From Desulfovibrio sp. (GTDB lineage: Bacteria > Desulfobacterota > Desulfovibrionia > Desulfovibrionales > Desulfovibrionaceae): a stretch of 15,096 bases of DNA. The stretch lies in NCBI GenBank assembly GCA_009773975.1, contig VSMX01000048.1, positions 1-15,096 of the forward strand. Reading direction: 5' to 3'. Both the position numbers and the translations under genes were made by a program. Position 1 is the first letter of the stretch. Every line of letters starts with the position of its first letter. Under the pieces are notes generated by a model that saw nothing but the letters and a program-made list of their open reading frames with translations, was not told where the DNA came from and ran no database searches. Shown piece after piece: positions 6,984 through 14,722 of the stretch.

Positions 6984-8225
6984 CTACACAACCATTGCCG
7001 CCGGATTGCCCTGGCGGCCAGGCTTGAGAGTGACATCGCCCTTTATAATGGCCTTGACAGGGCAAACAAGCATGCAGAGCATACAGCCCACGCATCTGTC
7101 GCGGTCAAAAGACGGGCGGCGTTTTTGCGCATTCCAGATGATGGCCTGGTGAGCCCCGTCATGACAGGAAATATGGCAGCGTCCGCAGCCTATGCATTTT
7201 TCTTCCACCAGGTGCGGATGCAGAATGTAATCCCGGTTCAGATCTTCCGCGGGCACAATGCTGGCATTGGCCAGGCCCACCAGATCGGCCAGACGATCCA
7301 CGCCCTGTTCGGCCATATAGTGCATGAGTCCGTTTTTCATGTCTTCCACAATCCGGTAGCCGTATTGCATGACGGAAGTCGTAACCTGCAGGGTGGAAGC
7401 GCCAAGCAGAATAAACTCGGCCGCATCCTGCCAGGTTTCAATGCCGCCAATGCCGGAGACGGGCAAACCGGGAATGCCCGCGCGCAGCTGCTGGATAAAG
7501 CGCAGGGCCACAGGTTTGACGGCCTTGCCGGAAAAACCGGAGATGGCAGACTTGCCATTGACAATGGGCAAGCCCACCTTGCGCTCCAGATCAATATCAA
7601 CGATGGACTTGACGGTATTGATGGCGGCTATCCCATCGGCGCCTCCGGCCAGGCAGGCTTTGGCCACGGGAACCATGTCCGTTATATTTGGTGTCATCTT
7701 GGCCAGAAGAGGCAGTTTTGAGCCCTTTTTCACCGCCTGGCAATACTTCTCGCAAAGTTCGGGACTGGAGCCGACATCGGAACCCATGGCATGGGATGTC
7801 ATCTGCGGACAGGAAAGATTCATCTCGATCATGTCCGCGCCTGCTTCCGTGACCATTTTGGCCAGATTTGTCCAATGTTCTGCGGTCGGACCCATAATGG
7901 AGGCGATGAGAACCTTGTCCGGATAATCTTTTTTCAGTTTCGCCAGGTCATCCAGATTTTGCTCAAGCGGATGCTCGGCAATCTGCTCCATGTTCTTGAA
8001 GCCGATAAAAGGCTTGTCTTCCATTTGCAGCTGGTCAAATCTGGGCGAAACTTCGTCAATCGGAAAGTCTTTGGGGCCGATAGTCTTGAACACCACGCCG
8101 CCCCAGCCGGAATCGTAGGCCCTGGCGCACATTTCATGGCAGTTGCCCACTGGCGACGAGGAAAGACAAAAAGGATTTTCAAAATGCACGCCAAGAAAAT
8201 CCATGGACAAATTTTTGCTGATCAT
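6984..8225 (-). CDS. preA: NAD-dependent dihydropyrimidine dehydrogenase, catalytic subunit PreA
   Basis: Catalytic subunit of the PreTA complex, which reduces uracil and thymine to their 5,6-dihydro forms in the reductive pyrimidine pathway. It has 413 residues and resembles E. coli PreA along its whole length. An N-terminal FMN-binding TIM barrel (about 1-320) includes NPFCLSSSPVGN, NLSCPQMTSHAMGSDVG, LAKMTPN and SGIGGIETW. Cys139 within NLSCP matches the catalytic cysteine of dihydropyrimidine dehydrogenases. A C-terminal ferredoxin domain carries two [4Fe-4S] motifs: Cys344, 347, 350, 354 and Cys378, 381, 384, 388. Its ATG overlaps the preT stop (TAATG), so the subunits are probably made by coupled translation. 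Confidence 0.95.
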   Translation of the reverse strand: MISKNLSMDFLGVHFENPFCLSSSPVGNCHEMCARAYDSGWGGVVFKTIGPKDFPIDEVSPRFDQLQMEDKPFIGFKNMEQIAEHPLEQNLDDLAKLKKDYPDKVLIASIMGPTAEHWTNLAKMVTEAGADMIEMNLSCPQMTSHAMGSDVGSSPELCEKYCQAVKKGSKLPLLAKMTPNITDMVPVAKACLAGGADGIAAINTVKSIVDIDLERKVGLPIVNGKSAISGFSGKAVKPVALRFIQQLRAGIPGLPVSGIGGIETWQDAAEFILLGASTLQVTTSVMQYGYRIVEDMKNGLMHYMAEQGVDRLADLVGLANASIVPAEDLNRDYILHPHLVEEKCIGCGRCHISCHDGAHQAIIWNAQKRRPSFDRDRCVGCMLCMLVCPVKAIIKGDVTLKPGRQGNPAAMVV

Positions 8226-9433
8226 TAATTGTCCCTCCCCGCGTTCAGGGACTCATGGATGGCAAACGCGGCGCCCTTGCCCTTTCGCACTGCCCATACC
8301 ACTGTCATGTCGCCGGCGGCAAGATCCCCCGTTACAAATATCTGTTTGTCGTCCGTGCGGTAATTCTTTTCTTTGGGGGGTTCCATCTCTGGCCTCTGAC
8401 CGATGGCAAGGATTATTTTATCCGCCTTGATGAGCAATTGCGCGTCAAGATGCCGATGCCTGAAAGTTACAACATTGCCGTCCACCGAGGCCGGCACATA
8501 TCCGTCCATAATTGTCACGCCGGCCTGGCGCGCGCCTGCCAGCTCCTTTTTCGAGGCCAGAAACTCGCTGAATTCTTCATAAGCCAGGTCCGTGACGTAG
8601 GGCACGCCCAGCTTCTTCAGAGTGGTGGCCACATCCATGGCCACATCGCCGCCTCCTACAACAACTGCATGATTTGGCGCCTTTTCGGCGCCAAAACCCT
8701 TCAGCGTCTTGATGCGGGCCAGAAAATCCACCGCTGTTTCCACTGCCGGGTTGCCTTCGAACATGGGCAGCATTTTGCCGGCCCCAAAGCCGGTGGCCAG
8801 CAGAATGGCATTATACTTTTTTTTCAGATCGGCTATCTGGTCAGGCGCGACTTTTACGCCGCAGCGAATCTCCACGCCAAGATCGCCAATACGCCCTACC
8901 TCCCGGGAAACCACGGCGTCTGGCAGGCGATATTCCGGGATTCCATAACGCAGATAGCCGCCCGGCTCCTGCTTTTCTTCAAAAATTGTGACGGAATAGC
9001 CAAGACTGGCAAGAGTGGCCGCAGCCTGGAGGCCGGAAGGCCCGCTGCCGATAATGGCCACGCTCAAGCCATTGGATTTGCCGGCTTCCAGAATTTTCAT
9101 GTCCGCCGCGGTTTCAAAATCCGTGGCATAGCGCTGAATGCCGCCTATATCAATGGGCCGGTCAATGCCGCTGCGCGAGCAGCCTTTCTGACAATATTTT
9201 TCCGTTGGGCAGACGCGGGCGCAGACTGCGCCAAGGGCGTTGTTTTCCCTTATAGTTTCAGCCGCGCCCCTGACATTGCCAAAACGGATGCTTCTGATAA
9301 ATTTGCCAGGATCTGTTCCCGCCGGACAGTCCTGCGAGCATGGCGCGTCATGGCACAGCAGACAGCGCGCCGCTTCTTCCATGACGGTTGCCGGCGTATA
9401 TCCAGGCGCTTCATTGTCATAGTTGGAACTCAT
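8225..9433 (-). CDS. preT: NAD-dependent dihydropyrimidine dehydrogenase, electron-input subunit PreT
   Basis: Flavoprotein subunit that takes electrons from NAD(P)H and passes them through Fe-S clusters to PreA. It has 402 residues from ATG 9433. The N-terminal Fe-S region has Cys24, 27, 32, 36 and Cys71, 75, 81, 85, with the diagnostic ARCLLCHDAPC and ENNALGAVCARVCPTE. FAD binding is shown by IIGSGPSG (127-134), a second nucleotide motif by GGGDVAMD (260-267), and the C-terminal FAD motif by VTGDLAAGD. The start is set by GGAGGA 6 nt upstream and by homologous N-termini; in-frame ATGs at 9478 and 9484 add an unconserved leader. After the second nucleotide motif the expected Arg-rich stretch (ARER in E. 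coli PreT) reads LAYEEFSEF. No other dehydrogenase family fits this Fe-S pattern paired with PreA. Confidence 0.94.
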   Translation of the reverse strand: MSSNYDNEAPGYTPATVMEEAARCLLCHDAPCSQDCPAGTDPGKFIRSIRFGNVRGAAETIRENNALGAVCARVCPTEKYCQKGCSRSGIDRPIDIGGIQRYATDFETAADMKILEAGKSNGLSVAIIGSGPSGLQAAATLASLGYSVTIFEEKQEPGGYLRYGIPEYRLPDAVVSREVGRIGDLGVEIRCGVKVAPDQIADLKKKYNAILLATGFGAGKMLPMFEGNPAVETAVDFLARIKTLKGFGAEKAPNHAVVVGGGDVAMDVATTLKKLGVPYVTDLAYEEFSEFLASKKELAGARQAGVTIMDGYVPASVDGNVVTFRHRHLDAQLLIKADKIILAIGQRPEMEPPKEKNYRTDDKQIFVTGDLAAGDMTVVWAVRKGKGAAFAIHESLNAGRDN

Positions 9434-9439
9434 AAATGC

Positions 9440-9445
9440 TCCTCC
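9440..9445 (-). promoter_or_regulatory. Shine-Dalgarno site that fixes the preT start
   Basis: GGAGGA on the minus strand, 6 nt before ATG 9433, is the strongest ribosome site in the window. It decides against the two upstream in-frame ATGs at 9478 and 9484. The 86-nt gap to the preceding gene shows no convincing promoter. Confidence 0.7.
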
Positions 9446-9519
9446 ACACTTTCGTAAGCGGCTCACATTTTTTGCCATGATCATGCCGCATTTGCGACAT
9501 TTTCCCCGAAACCGGCAAG

Positions 9520-10302
9520 TTACCTCAGCTCATACACCCCGGCCATGGCCGGGTAGCCGCACTGGGCGTCCAGGTTCTGGTCGCTGATGACAAGGCGGCC
9601 GTTTTTTTCCACTGCCTCAAAGCCGCCCTGGCTGCCCAGGGTGCCGTTGCATTTGATGCGGCTGCCGGACATGCGAACGCAGTTGCCGGCCCAAGAGCAG
9701 CCACGAGCGCCGGCCTTTGAGGCAAAGAGGGCGTGCTGGATATTGTCGTTGAATTTCACATATTCCAGCTGGATGGCCGATTTCCCGGCCAGGAACTTCC
9801 TGCTTGCCAGCTCGTTTGCGCAGGTTTTGGCGACAATGCCGGATGCCTCAAGCTTTCTGAAGCCGCGCATGAAATCTGTTTCGGATGCCGAAAAGATATC
9901 CTTTTCGCGCATGGCGGCGTAGGCCTCGCGCAAGTTGGCCACAATTTCCAGGGCCTGGCTGGTGAAATTCCCGGTTGCGGCCCTTGCGTTCATTTCATAA
10001 AGGCCAACCAGGGCAATGGCAACGAGATTTTTGAAGCGGGTCAGGGCCGCGTCCTGCCAGTCCAGTTCCCCGCCGTGCAGGCCTTCATTCAAATCTCCCA
10101 GGCACTGACGTATTGCCTGCTGGAAAAAGAAAATATTGGGCTTGTCCATGCTCGTCTTGTAAAATATGTAATTGCCGTAAATTCCGGCCGCTATCGAGTT
10201 CCAGTTGGTCCTGGCAAACATTTCGGAACAGGATTCGGCCTTCGGGGATTGCGGCCAGAGAATGACCAGGGAAAGAACGAGAATCGCGAATAATCTTTTC
10301 AT
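9520..10302 (-). CDS. Secreted Cys-containing protein of unknown function
   Basis: I do not recognise this family. It has 260 residues. Residues 1-22 form a clear signal peptide (MKRL, hydrophobic core, then PKA|E), so the mature protein should be periplasmic or exported. The mature part has seven cysteines at 25, 67, 161, 202, 208, 218 and 248, four of them in the last 60 residues, suggesting disulfides. The middle (about 80-165) looks helical, with Ala-rich LTRFKNLVAIALVGLYEM and ALEIVANLREAYAAM. The C-terminal 60 residues look like short beta strands with Gly turns. No lipobox, metal motif or catalytic signature is visible. It follows prmC by 95 nt and precedes preT by 86 nt, without a clear terminator or promoter either side. 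The ribosome site before ATG 10302 is weak (GGA about 7 nt upstream). Confidence 0.75.
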   Translation of the reverse strand: MKRLFAILVLSLVILWPQSPKAESCSEMFARTNWNSIAAGIYGNYIFYKTSMDKPNIFFFQQAIRQCLGDLNEGLHGGELDWQDAALTRFKNLVAIALVGLYEMNARAATGNFTSQALEIVANLREAYAAMREKDIFSASETDFMRGFRKLEASGIVAKTCANELASRKFLAGKSAIQLEYVKFNDNIQHALFASKAGARGCSWAGNCVRMSGSRIKCNGTLGSQGGFEAVEKNGRLVISDQNLDAQCGYPAMAGVYELR

Positions 10303-10397
10303 TGCGCTATCCGGAAAATTAAAAAATCTGCTGCAAAACTGGATGGTAAAACAACCAGAACTTTAAAGCCATGACTGGCGCGTCAATTCCTTTGTCC

Positions 10398-11276
10398 CTA
10401 TTGGCATTCGCGTCTCTTGTCAACAGCCATTGGCTTTTGTCCTTTCCAGGCCAGGCAGCAACGCTCAAGGCCGGCCAGGTCTTTTCGACATTCAACTCGG
10501 GTGAAATTTGCCAGCCGCAGCATTTCAAGCACTTTTTCTCCCTGGCCGCAGCCATGTTCGAGCAGCAGGAGGCCCCCTGGGCGCAAGAGGCGCCAGGCCT
10601 GGCGGATGATGGCCCCAAGGTGGGCAAGGCCGTTGTTTTCCGAAAACAGGGCGCAGGCCGGCTCATACTCGCGCACGCAGTCCATGACTTCATCATCCTT
10701 GCCGATATAGGGCGGATTGGAAACGACAAGGTCAAGGCTTTGCGGGGCCAGCGCAAGCGCGAACATGTCGCCGGCTATCAACTTAATCTTTGCTCCATTA
10801 AGCTGGCAATTGGCCTTTGCCACTGCAAGCGCGGCCAGGCTTTTATCGAGCAGCAGCCCGCGCCATTGCGGCCGTTCCAGGGCCAGCGAAATGCCGATGC
10901 AGCCCGTGCCGCAGCCAAGATCGGCAAAAGCAATTTTTTTATCCGGCAAAAGCCCCAGAGCAAGGTCAACCAGCAATTCGGTTTCGGGGCGTGGAATGAG
11001 GACATTTTTGTCCACCACAAAATCACGGCCGTAAAATTCGCGGCGTCCCAGAACATGGGCCAGGGGTTCTCCGCCAACAAGCCTGCCCGCCAAAAAATAA
11101 AGCCTGGAAGCGGCAGCCGCGTCCAGGCAATCATTTTGGGCCAGCAAATAGGCGATTTCATCCAGGCCGGCTACATGGGCGCCCAGCACACGCGCGCAAA
11201 GGCCGGGACTTTCGATCCCGGCCCTTGCAAGAAGCTGTGTTACCTTTTGGGAATGTTCCCTGATTGTCGCAGGCAT
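10398..11276 (-). CDS. prmC: Peptide chain release factor N5-glutamine methyltransferase PrmC
   Basis: Methylates the glutamine of the GGQ motif in release factors RF1 and RF2, using S-adenosylmethionine, in the cytoplasm. It has 292 residues from ATG 11276, near the usual length. An N-terminal helical domain (1-75) is followed by family landmarks RREFYG (78-83) and VLIPRPETE (92-100). The SAM-binding motif is DLGCGTG (119-125) and the substrate-glutamine motif is NPPY (187-190) in VVSNPPYIG. The start has GAGG 9 nt upstream; the frame also opens at a TTG at 11297, which is less likely. The last 20 or so residues (after LAWKGQK) are more basic and Cys-containing than usual. It follows the lon terminator, so it probably has its own promoter, which I could not identify. 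Confidence 0.94.
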   Translation of the reverse strand: MPATIREHSQKVTQLLARAGIESPGLCARVLGAHVAGLDEIAYLLAQNDCLDAAAASRLYFLAGRLVGGEPLAHVLGRREFYGRDFVVDKNVLIPRPETELLVDLALGLLPDKKIAFADLGCGTGCIGISLALERPQWRGLLLDKSLAALAVAKANCQLNGAKIKLIAGDMFALALAPQSLDLVVSNPPYIGKDDEVMDCVREYEPACALFSENNGLAHLGAIIRQAWRLLRPGGLLLLEHGCGQGEKVLEMLRLANFTRVECRKDLAGLERCCLAWKGQKPMAVDKRRECQ

Positions 11277-11302
11277 ACTTTTATGCCTCAAGCGCAAGTT
11301 AT

Positions 11303-11339
11303 AAAAAATATGGGGGGTCTGGGGGCCTCAGGCCCCCAG
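11303..11339 (-). terminator. GC-rich hairpin after lon, terminator-like
   Basis: On the minus strand CTGGGGGCC, a 3-nt loop TGA and GGCCCCCAG form a perfect 9-bp stem (11339-11331 and 11327-11319). TTTTTT follows at 11308-11303, after a 10-nt gap that contains CCCCCC. It lies 53 nt past the lon stop. The distance to the T-run is longer than in a textbook terminator. The flanking GGCGCTGCCCCCAAACCCCC (11371-11352 region) looks like a dispersed repeat, so the hairpin may belong to a repeat that doubles as a terminator. Confidence 0.55.
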
Positions 11340-11391
11340 CGGGGGTTTGGGGGCAGCGCCACCAATTTCACCCAACCCCATTCCTTATATC

Positions 11392-13932
11392 CTACATTTC
11401 CGCATTGCGGCCGGCTTCGCTTGCGGGTTTGCGGCGTGGTTTCCTGGCCGCTTTTTCGGGCGCGGCCGCCACGCCGGTTTCGGTTTCGGTTTTGGCCGTT
11501 TTGCTGTCTCCGCGTTTGGTGCGCGTGCCGGAACCGCCCCCTTGTGTGCCCAGGTCAAAGACGATGGAGAGCACCTCGTCGTAATGGCGAACAGGGTGGA
11601 CGGTTATTTTCCTGAGCAGGTCTTTTGGCACTTCCTCAAGATCCCTGGAGTTTTGCCAGGGGATGATGACATGCTTGAGTCCGTAGGCCACGCCGGCCAG
11701 GATTTTTTCCTTGATGCCGCCAACGGGCAGCACGCGGCCCTGGAGGGTGATTTCGCCTGTCATGCACAGATCCGGCCTGGCCTTGCGTCCCGAAAGGGCG
11801 GAAATGAGCGCTGTGGTCATGGTTACGCCGGCGGAGGGGCCATCCTTGGGGGTTGCGCCAGCCGGAACATGGACATGAATATCGCTCCTGGCAGCAAAGG
11901 CCGGGTCAACGCCAAGGGCGTCGGCGCGGCTTTTGATGTAGGTGAGCGCGGCCTGGGCGCTTTCTTTCATCACATCGCCAAGCTGACCGGTAAGGAGCAG
12001 TTTGCCGCGTCCCTTGATGGCATTGACTTCAACGGTGAGCACTTCGCCGCCAACGGGGGTCCAGGCAAGTCCAAGGGCCATGCCGGGCGCGAGTTCCTTT
12101 TCATTTTCATCATCGAGAAAACGCGGCGGCCCGAGGTATTTGGCAACTTCCCTTGCCGTGATTTCAAAGGGGCCTTCCCTGCCTTCGGCTATGGCCCGGG
12201 CCAATTTGCGGCAAACCGAGGCCAGTTCCCTCTCCAGATTGCGCACACCGGCCTCGCGGGTGTATTCCCTGGCGATCTTCCCGATTGTTTTTTTGTCGAT
12301 TTTTACGGAATCAGCTTTCAGGCCAGTGTCCTTGACGGTTTTCGGCAAGAGGTGCTGATCCGCGATCTCGACTTTTTCCTGCATGGTGTAGCCTGGCAGG
12401 GAAATGACCTCCATGCGGTCGCGCAAGGGGCCGGGTATGCTCTCCAGGTGGTTGGCCGTGCAGATAAACATGACCTTTGAAAGATCAAAGGGCACGTTGA
12501 GGTAGTGATCGCTGAAAGTGTTGTTCTGTTCCGGGTCCAGCGCTTCCAGCAGGGCGGAAGACGGGTCGCCGCGAAAATCGTTGCCCAGCTTGTCCACTTC
12601 ATCGAGAACGATGACGGGATTGCGCGTGCCGGCCTGTTTCAGGGCCTGGATGATGCGTCCCGGCATGGCGCCGATGTAGGTGCGGCGGTGGCCGCGTATT
12701 TCGGCCTCATCGTGCATGCCGCCAAGCGAAAGGCGCTGGAATTTGCGGCCCATGGCCCTGGCAATGGACTTGCCGAGAGAAGTCTTGCCCACTCCTGGAG
12801 GGCCCGCGAAGCAGAGTATGCTGCCCCTGGACTGCGGATTGAGCTTGCGCACGGCCAGGAATTCGAGAATGCGATCCTTGACCTTGTCCAGGCCGCAATG
12901 ATCCGCGTCCAGAACCTTTCTGGCTTCCACTATGTCCAGCCTGTCGCGGGATATTTTTTTCCAGGGCAGCTCGGCCATCCATTCCAGGTAGGTTCGCGCC
13001 ACGCCTGCTTCCGCAGAATCAGCGTGCATGGTTGCCAGGCGGCGGAGCTGCTTGTCAGCCTCCTGGCGGGCCTCTTTTGGCAGCCCGGCCTTGTCCAGGG
13101 CTTCGCGCAGGGAATCGAGATCCTCTTCCCCGTCCTCGTCGCCATCGCCAAGCTCGTGGCGGATGGCCTTGATCTGCTCGCGCAGGAAATATTCCTTCTG
13201 GGCCTTGTCCATGCCCTCGCGGGCCGCGCCCTGGATCTTGGCCTGGACAGTGGCGACCTCGAGTTCCCTGCCAAGCAGGTCATGGACGATTTTCAGGCGT
13301 TCAAGTGTGTCGCCTGCCTCAAGGATGCGCTGGGCTTCCGAAATCTTGATGCGCATGTTGGCCGCTATAAGATCGGCCAGGCGCCCGGGGTCATCGACGC
13401 TCTGCAAAACGCCCATGATGTCCGGGGAGGCCATGCCGCGCACGGAAAGCACCTTTTCGGCCTGTTCGCGCACGGAGCGCAAAAGGGCCTCGACTGTGGC
13501 GTCCTGCGGGGGCGAAGTCTCTTCCAGAGGCTCGATTTTGGCTTCGAGGAAGGGCTCGGTACGTTGGTAATCCTGGACTCTTGCGCGGCCAATGCCCTGC
13601 ACAAGCACCTTGATGCGGGAATCGTGCGTTTTGAGCATGCGCATGATCTGGACCACGGTGCCAACTTCATAGAGATCGCCCGGGACAGGATCCTCGGTGT
13701 CTTCCTGCTTTTGGGAAAGCACAAGAAGGTGGCGCCCCTTTTCGAGGGCGGCCTCCACGGCCTTGATTGATTTTTCACGCCCGATAAAGAGCGGCAGAAT
13801 CATATAATTGAATACAACCACATCCCTGACCGGCAGGACAGGCAGGGTTCCGGGCTGAATGCCTTCTTCGGAATCCCTGGAGACTGCGCTTTCCAGGACT
13901 TCCGTCTGCTCGATTTTATTTTCTTCCGCCAT
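11392..13932 (-). CDS. lon: ATP-dependent protease Lon (La, S16 family)
   Basis: Degrades misfolded and regulatory proteins in the cytoplasm as an ATP-driven ring. It has 846 residues. The N-terminal substrate-binding domain starts at LPVLPVRDVVVF (30-41). A coiled-coil region lies at about 190-300 with an acidic patch GDGDEDGEEDLD (262-273). The AAA+ module has Walker A GPPGVGKT (377-384) and Walker B VIVLDEVDK (440-448). The protease domain has the catalytic Ser700 in PKDGPSAG and Lys743 in GGIKEK, 43 residues apart as in E. coli Lon. After the domain ends near 795, a 50-residue tail rich in Gly, Thr, Lys and Arg continues and is probably disordered. ATG 13932 has AGGGGG about 6 nt upstream, inside the 3' end of radC, which it overlaps by 17 nt; the two are likely co-transcribed. 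Confidence 0.97.
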   Translation of the reverse strand: MAEENKIEQTEVLESAVSRDSEEGIQPGTLPVLPVRDVVVFNYMILPLFIGREKSIKAVEAALEKGRHLLVLSQKQEDTEDPVPGDLYEVGTVVQIMRMLKTHDSRIKVLVQGIGRARVQDYQRTEPFLEAKIEPLEETSPPQDATVEALLRSVREQAEKVLSVRGMASPDIMGVLQSVDDPGRLADLIAANMRIKISEAQRILEAGDTLERLKIVHDLLGRELEVATVQAKIQGAAREGMDKAQKEYFLREQIKAIRHELGDGDEDGEEDLDSLREALDKAGLPKEARQEADKQLRRLATMHADSAEAGVARTYLEWMAELPWKKISRDRLDIVEARKVLDADHCGLDKVKDRILEFLAVRKLNPQSRGSILCFAGPPGVGKTSLGKSIARAMGRKFQRLSLGGMHDEAEIRGHRRTYIGAMPGRIIQALKQAGTRNPVIVLDEVDKLGNDFRGDPSSALLEALDPEQNNTFSDHYLNVPFDLSKVMFICTANHLESIPGPLRDRMEVISLPGYTMQEKVEIADQHLLPKTVKDTGLKADSVKIDKKTIGKIAREYTREAGVRNLERELASVCRKLARAIAEGREGPFEITAREVAKYLGPPRFLDDENEKELAPGMALGLAWTPVGGEVLTVEVNAIKGRGKLLLTGQLGDVMKESAQAALTYIKSRADALGVDPAFAARSDIHVHVPAGATPKDGPSAGVTMTTALISALSGRKARPDLCMTGEITLQGRVLPVGGIKEKILAGVAYGLKHVIIPWQNSRDLEEVPKDLLRKITVHPVRHYDEVLSIVFDLGTQGGGSGTRTKRGDSKTAKTETETGVAAAPEKAARKPRRKPASEAGRNAEM

Positions 13933-14638
13933 TTTTTCCCCCTGAAAATCGGAGAATTTTGCTTTGACTTATGCTGTAGCAATCGCCCTCGGTGACTATG
14001 ACATGGTCCAGGAAGCGCAAATGCAGCTTCGGCGCAAGTTCGACAAGGTTTTGTGTCAGTCTGAGGTCGGCTTTTGATGGGTGGGGATTTCCCCCGGGAT
14101 GATTGTGGACAAGAATTATTCCGCTGGCCTTGCGCACCAGGGCGGCCTGGAAAACATCCGCCGGTTCGATTGCGATTGAGTCTATGTCACCTGTGCGCAG
14201 TCTTTCCCAGGCAATCAGCCTGTTTTGGGAATCGACCAGGGCAAGCCAGGATTCCTCGTGCGGGCAGCCGGCCAGTCTTTGCCTGGCAACCGCGGCAACG
14301 GCGTCCGGCGTGGCCAGGACCTCGCGCCGCAAAAGCGGGGCGGCCGCGTATCGCGCCAGCACTTCCCGCATCAGCCTCCAAAGGCTCAAAAGACCGGATC
14401 CGAAACCGGGAACCTGTTCGACTTCGTCTGGCCTTGCATCAAGAAAGCCGCGGATGCTGCCAAAACGGGCAAGCACCTCGCGCGCAATGGGCTTTGTATC
14501 CCTGCGCAGAATGGACAGGCCCAGAAACAGTTCCATGATTTCCTGGTCGCCAAGGGCCAGGGGATCTGCCTCGAGCTTTTTCCGCAGGCGTTCGCGATGT
14601 CCCGCCGGGGACGAAATGTTCCGGGTTCCAGTTGGCAT
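13916..14638 (-). CDS. radC: RadC-family JAMM/MPN+ protein
   Basis: RadC proteins carry a helix-hairpin-helix region and a JAMM metal-binding fold; their role is unsettled, and the old DNA-repair name rests on a misassigned E. coli mutant. It has 240 residues. The N-terminal part has GHRERLRKKL, then the HhH-like ARFGSIRGFLDARPDEVEQV with PGFGSG. The JAMM motif is HNHPGGNPHPSKAD: His178, His180, Ser188 and Asp191, followed by LDHVIV. The usual PREVF segment upstream of the motif reads PADVF (159-163), replacing its conserved acidic Glu by Asp and its Arg by Ala. No Shine-Dalgarno site is evident before ATG 14638 and no alternative start exists nearby (an in-frame stop lies at 14675-14677). 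It probably heads a radC-lon operon. Confidence 0.92.
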   Translation of the reverse strand: MPTGTRNISSPAGHRERLRKKLEADPLALGDQEIMELFLGLSILRRDTKPIAREVLARFGSIRGFLDARPDEVEQVPGFGSGLLSLWRLMREVLARYAAAPLLRREVLATPDAVAAVARQRLAGCPHEESWLALVDSQNRLIAWERLRTGDIDSIAIEPADVFQAALVRKASGIILVHNHPGGNPHPSKADLRLTQNLVELAPKLHLRFLDHVIVTEGDCYSISQSKILRFSGGKNGGRK

Positions 14639-14662
14639 AAGATAAGCAGTCTTGCGATATTG

Positions 14663-14690
14663 GCAAGGGGAGATTTACAAAAGTCACAAG
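14663..14690 (-). promoter_or_regulatory. Candidate heat-shock (sigma-32-like) promoter for radC-lon
   Basis: On the minus strand CTTGTGA (14690-14684), a 13-nt spacer and CCCCTTGC (14670-14663) resemble the sigma-32 consensus CTTGAAA, 13-15 nt, CCCCATnT. Transcription would start near 14656, leaving an 18-nt leader before radC. This fits heat induction of lon, but the match is imperfect and the assignment is inference. Confidence 0.35.
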
Positions 14691-14722
14691 TATCACTTTT
14701 GGGAGGGATTGAAAAGACGGTT

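Noticed and set aside
5985..7721. 578-codon plus-strand frame across ldh and preA
   Set aside because: It crosses two real genes and a hairpin-rich spacer, with no known motif; it is an antisense artefact.
9434..9484. Longer preT start at ATG 9484 or 9478
   Set aside because: ATG 9433 has a near-perfect GGAGGA site and matches the usual PreT N-terminus.
10303..10397. Terminator after prmC because of a T-rich stretch (TTTTTT near 10320)
   Set aside because: Only a 4-bp stem can be formed before the T-run, too weak to call.
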